Of a stretch of 64,000 nucleotides of DNA, positions 62,436 to 64,000 are shown piece by piece (the stretch's first letter is position 1; the number at the start of each line of letters is the position of its first letter). Origin of the DNA: Planctomycetota bacterium (GTDB lineage Bacteria; Planctomycetota; UBA1135; UBA2386); contig JADJWQ010000006.1 in NCBI GenBank assembly GCA_016716265.1, positions 2,321,501 to 2,385,500 of the forward strand, written 5' to 3'. The notes under the pieces were generated by a model. That model was not told where the DNA came from and made no database searches. It saw only the letters and a program-made list of their open reading frames with translations. Position numbers and translations under genes: made by a program.

Positions 62436-63281
62436 TCAGCACGAAGGCAGCGCGGCGAGCAGCCGGACCAGCACGCGCGCGAGCACGGTGCTGCGGTAGC
62501 GGGCGGTCGAGCGGACGTCGTCGCAGGGCGCCGTATCGGCGGCGACGCTCGCGGCGACCGCGTCCGCGAGTCCGCCGGGCGGCAGCCCCTCGAACAGCGC
62601 GCGCTCGAGCGTCGTCAGGCGCACCGTGCGATCGGCGACCGCGCCGGCGGCGATCCGCGCGGCGGTGACGACCCCGCCGTCCGCGGCGATCGCGAGCGCG
62701 ACGACCAGCTTGGCGATCGATTGCGCGCGGCGCGTGCCGACCTTGCGGAACGCGCGCAGCTCACGCGCGGGCCGGGGTGGCACCACGATGCCCTCGATCA
62801 GCTCGTCGGGGCGGCGCGCGGTCGCGCGGTAGCCGGTCACGAAGTCCTCGACCGGCAGCACGCGCGCGCCGGTGGCCGACCGCAATGCCACCTGCGCTCC
62901 CAATGCGAAGAGCACCGGCACCAGATCGGCCGCGGGCGACGCCGTGCCGAGATTGCCACCGATCGTCGCACGGTTCTGGATCTGCGCGGCGCCGACCTCG
63001 CGCGCGGCGATCGCGAGCAGGTCGGCGTGCGCGGTCACCGCGGCGCTGTGCAGCAACTCGGTGCACGTGGTGCCGGCACCGAGCCACAGGCCGTCGTCGA
63101 CCGGGCGGATCCCGCGCAGCTCGGGCACCGCGCCGACGTCCACGACGAGGTCGGGTGACGTGCGGCCGGCGGCCAGCTCGACCATCAGGTCGGTCCCGCC
63201 GGCCAGCACGCGCGACGCGGCGGTCGCGTCGCGCAGCGCGGCGAGCGCCTCGTCGAGCGAGCGTGCCGAGATCACCCTCAC
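62436..63281 (-). CDS. Molybdenum hydroxylase FAD-binding (medium) subunit
   Basis: The product is 281 aa. FAD-binding motifs AGGTDLMVE and RATIGGNLGTASPAADLVP, and a C-terminal CO-dehydrogenase flavoprotein domain (FRKVGTRRAQSIAKLVVAL, AAGAVADRTVRL), match XdhB/CoxM-type subunits. It passes electrons from the 2Fe-2S clusters to NAD or another acceptor. The start is GTG 63281, overlapping the stop of the 2Fe-2S gene (GTGA). It is the last gene of the operon. A truncated copy of its 3' end is at 54444-54596. Confidence 0.93.
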   Translation of the reverse strand: MRVISARSLDEALAALRDATAASRVLAGGTDLMVELAAGRTSPDLVVDVGAVPELRGIRPVDDGLWLGAGTTCTELLHSAAVTAHADLLAIAAREVGAAQIQNRATIGGNLGTASPAADLVPVLFALGAQVALRSATGARVLPVEDFVTGYRATARRPDELIEGIVVPPRPARELRAFRKVGTRRAQSIAKLVVALAIAADGGVVTAARIAAGAVADRTVRLTTLERALFEGLPPGGLADAVAASVAADTAPCDDVRSTARYRSTVLARVLVRLLAALPSC

Positions 63282-63778
63282 GTCGGCTCCCCCCGCGCCG
63301 CCGCGGCGCGCAGCGCGGCCTCGACGATGGCGCCGTAGCCCGTGCAGCGGCACAGGTTGCCGGCCAACGCGTCGCGCGCGCCGCGCTCGTCCGGGGTGAC
63401 GCCGTCGCGCCGGCACGACTCCACCCAGGCGCGCGTCGCCACGATCATGCCGGGCGTGCAGATACCGCACTGCACGCCGCCGGCATCGAGGAACGCCTGC
63501 TGCTCGGGCTCGAAGCCGGCGCCCTCGATCGTCACGACGCTGCGGCCCTGCACCTGGCAGGCGGGCACGAGGCACGCCAGGACCGCCGCCCCGTCCACCA
63601 GCACGGTGCACGCGCCGCACTCGCCCTCGCCGCAACCCTCCTTGGTGCCGGTCAGCCCGAGATCCTCGCGCAGCACGTCGAGCAGCCGCCGCAGCGGCGG
63701 CGCCTGGAGCTGCTGCGGCCGGCCGTTCAGCGTGAACGTCAGCTCGATCGGTGGCGCGGCCTCGAACGGTCCCCTCAT
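63278..63778 (-). CDS. Molybdenum hydroxylase 2Fe-2S (small) subunit
   Basis: The product is 166 aa. The plant-type cluster is bound by CGEGECGACTVLVDG and a later Cys; the second cluster by QCGICTPGMI and NLCRCTGY. This is the XdhC/CoxS arrangement. It relays electrons from the molybdopterin site to FAD. The ATG overlaps the large-subunit stop (ATGA, 63775-63778). Confidence 0.95.
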   Translation of the reverse strand: MRGPFEAAPPIELTFTLNGRPQQLQAPPLRRLLDVLREDLGLTGTKEGCGEGECGACTVLVDGAAVLACLVPACQVQGRSVVTIEGAGFEPEQQAFLDAGGVQCGICTPGMIVATRAWVESCRRDGVTPDERGARDALAGNLCRCTGYGAIVEAALRAAAARGEPT

Positions 63779-64000
63779 GACGTGCGCTCCCGCTGCTCGA
63801 GCAGCGCCAGCAGGCGCTCGGGCGTCGCCGGCACGCGGTCGGCGGGCACGCCGAGGGCATCCTCGATCGCGGCGAGCACCGCCGGGGCGCCGCCGTCCAT
63901 CGGCAGCTCGCCGACCCCCTTGGCCCCGAACGGCCCGTGCGCGTAGGGCTGCTCGACGATCGTGACGTCGAAGCGCGGTGCGTCCTTGGTGGTCGGGACG
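63775..64000 (-). CDS. Molybdenum hydroxylase large (molybdopterin) subunit, C-terminal end
   Basis: Only the last 75 codons are in the window. FGAKGVGELPMDGGAPAV carries the conserved GxGE with the catalytic Glu of xanthine dehydrogenase/aldehyde oxidase family enzymes, followed by IEDALGV and the usual C-terminal helix PATPERLLALL. Substrate class (purine, aldehyde, CO, aromatic) cannot be told without the active-site residues upstream. It is first in the operon of large, 2Fe-2S and FAD subunits. Confidence 0.9.
   Translation of the reverse strand, partial: VPTTKDAPRFDVTIVEQPYAHGPFGAKGVGELPMDGGAPAVLAAIEDALGVPADRVPATPERLLALLEQRERTS

Noticed and set aside
1..64000. rRNA, tRNA, riboswitch or prophage module
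   Set aside because: No sequence with recognisable conserved RNA blocks, tRNA arms or phage structural genes was found by eye; a covariance-model scan would be needed to exclude small RNAs.

Overview
The window is one contiguous piece of a high-GC (about 70% or more by eye) bacterial chromosome. No rRNA, tRNA or CRISPR array was recognised. The gene content points to a Planctomycetota-like bacterium: a Ser/Thr kinase fused to a formylglycine-generating-enzyme (FGE, SUMF1) domain, VIT/von Willebrand lipoproteins, an ECF sigma factor with a membrane partner, a delta-60 repeat protein ending in a FIMAH-like domain, many secreted proteins of unknown function, and bacterial alpha-2-macroglobulin next to PBP1C. 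A deep-branching relative cannot be excluded.

Left edge (1-2740): a diversity-generating retroelement (DGR). The 3' end of a target gene with variable repeat VR1 (128-249) is followed by an HRDC-domain accessory gene, avd and a DGR-type reverse transcriptase. The last three are translationally coupled. The template repeat (TR, 2450-2571) lies in frame inside the 3' end of the RT reading frame. VR1 and TR are both 122 nt with no gap. By hand count 20 of 26 template adenines are substituted in VR1 and only 1 of 96 other positions differs, which is the signature of adenine-directed mutagenic homing.

2764-13821: secreted lipoproteins (a lipase-like hydrolase, a beta-propeller protein), then a second DGR-type target at 9571-13821. 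This is a transmembrane kinase-FGE fusion whose own variable repeat (VR2) is split by an IS1380-like insertion with a 4-bp target duplication. 13822-20449: two small coupled hypothetical genes, a 16-bp perfect hairpin, a glycosidase-like secreted protein, an FG-GAP protein and an SLC13/RCK-type permease.

20537-26273: a five-gene chaperone operon (TPR protein, J-domain with HPP instead of HPD, GrpE-like, Hsp70, zinc ribbon). 26364-29865: an ECF sigma / membrane EF-hand protein / secreted protein / VIT-vWA lipoprotein operon. 29876-37896: an exported 2-hydroxyacid dehydrogenase fusion, an SGNH-like protein, a double-thioredoxin protein, a WbsX/GH99-like protein and a tandem HtrA-like protease. 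37901-40490: an ABC-2 exporter operon. 40577-47235: a secreted protein, a polysaccharide deacetylase, an M14 peptidase coupled to an IGHMBP2-type helicase, and a HIT protein. 47276-54212: pbpC and an alpha-2-macroglobulin gene broken by a 1-nt frameshift.

54213-62225: a relic of a molybdenum-hydroxylase FAD subunit, a delta-60/FIMAH gene split by a second copy of the same IS1380-like element, and a carboxypeptidase-regulatory-like repeat protein. 62436-64000: the intact molybdenum hydroxylase operon (FAD subunit, 2Fe-2S subunit, and the end of the large subunit, which runs off the window).
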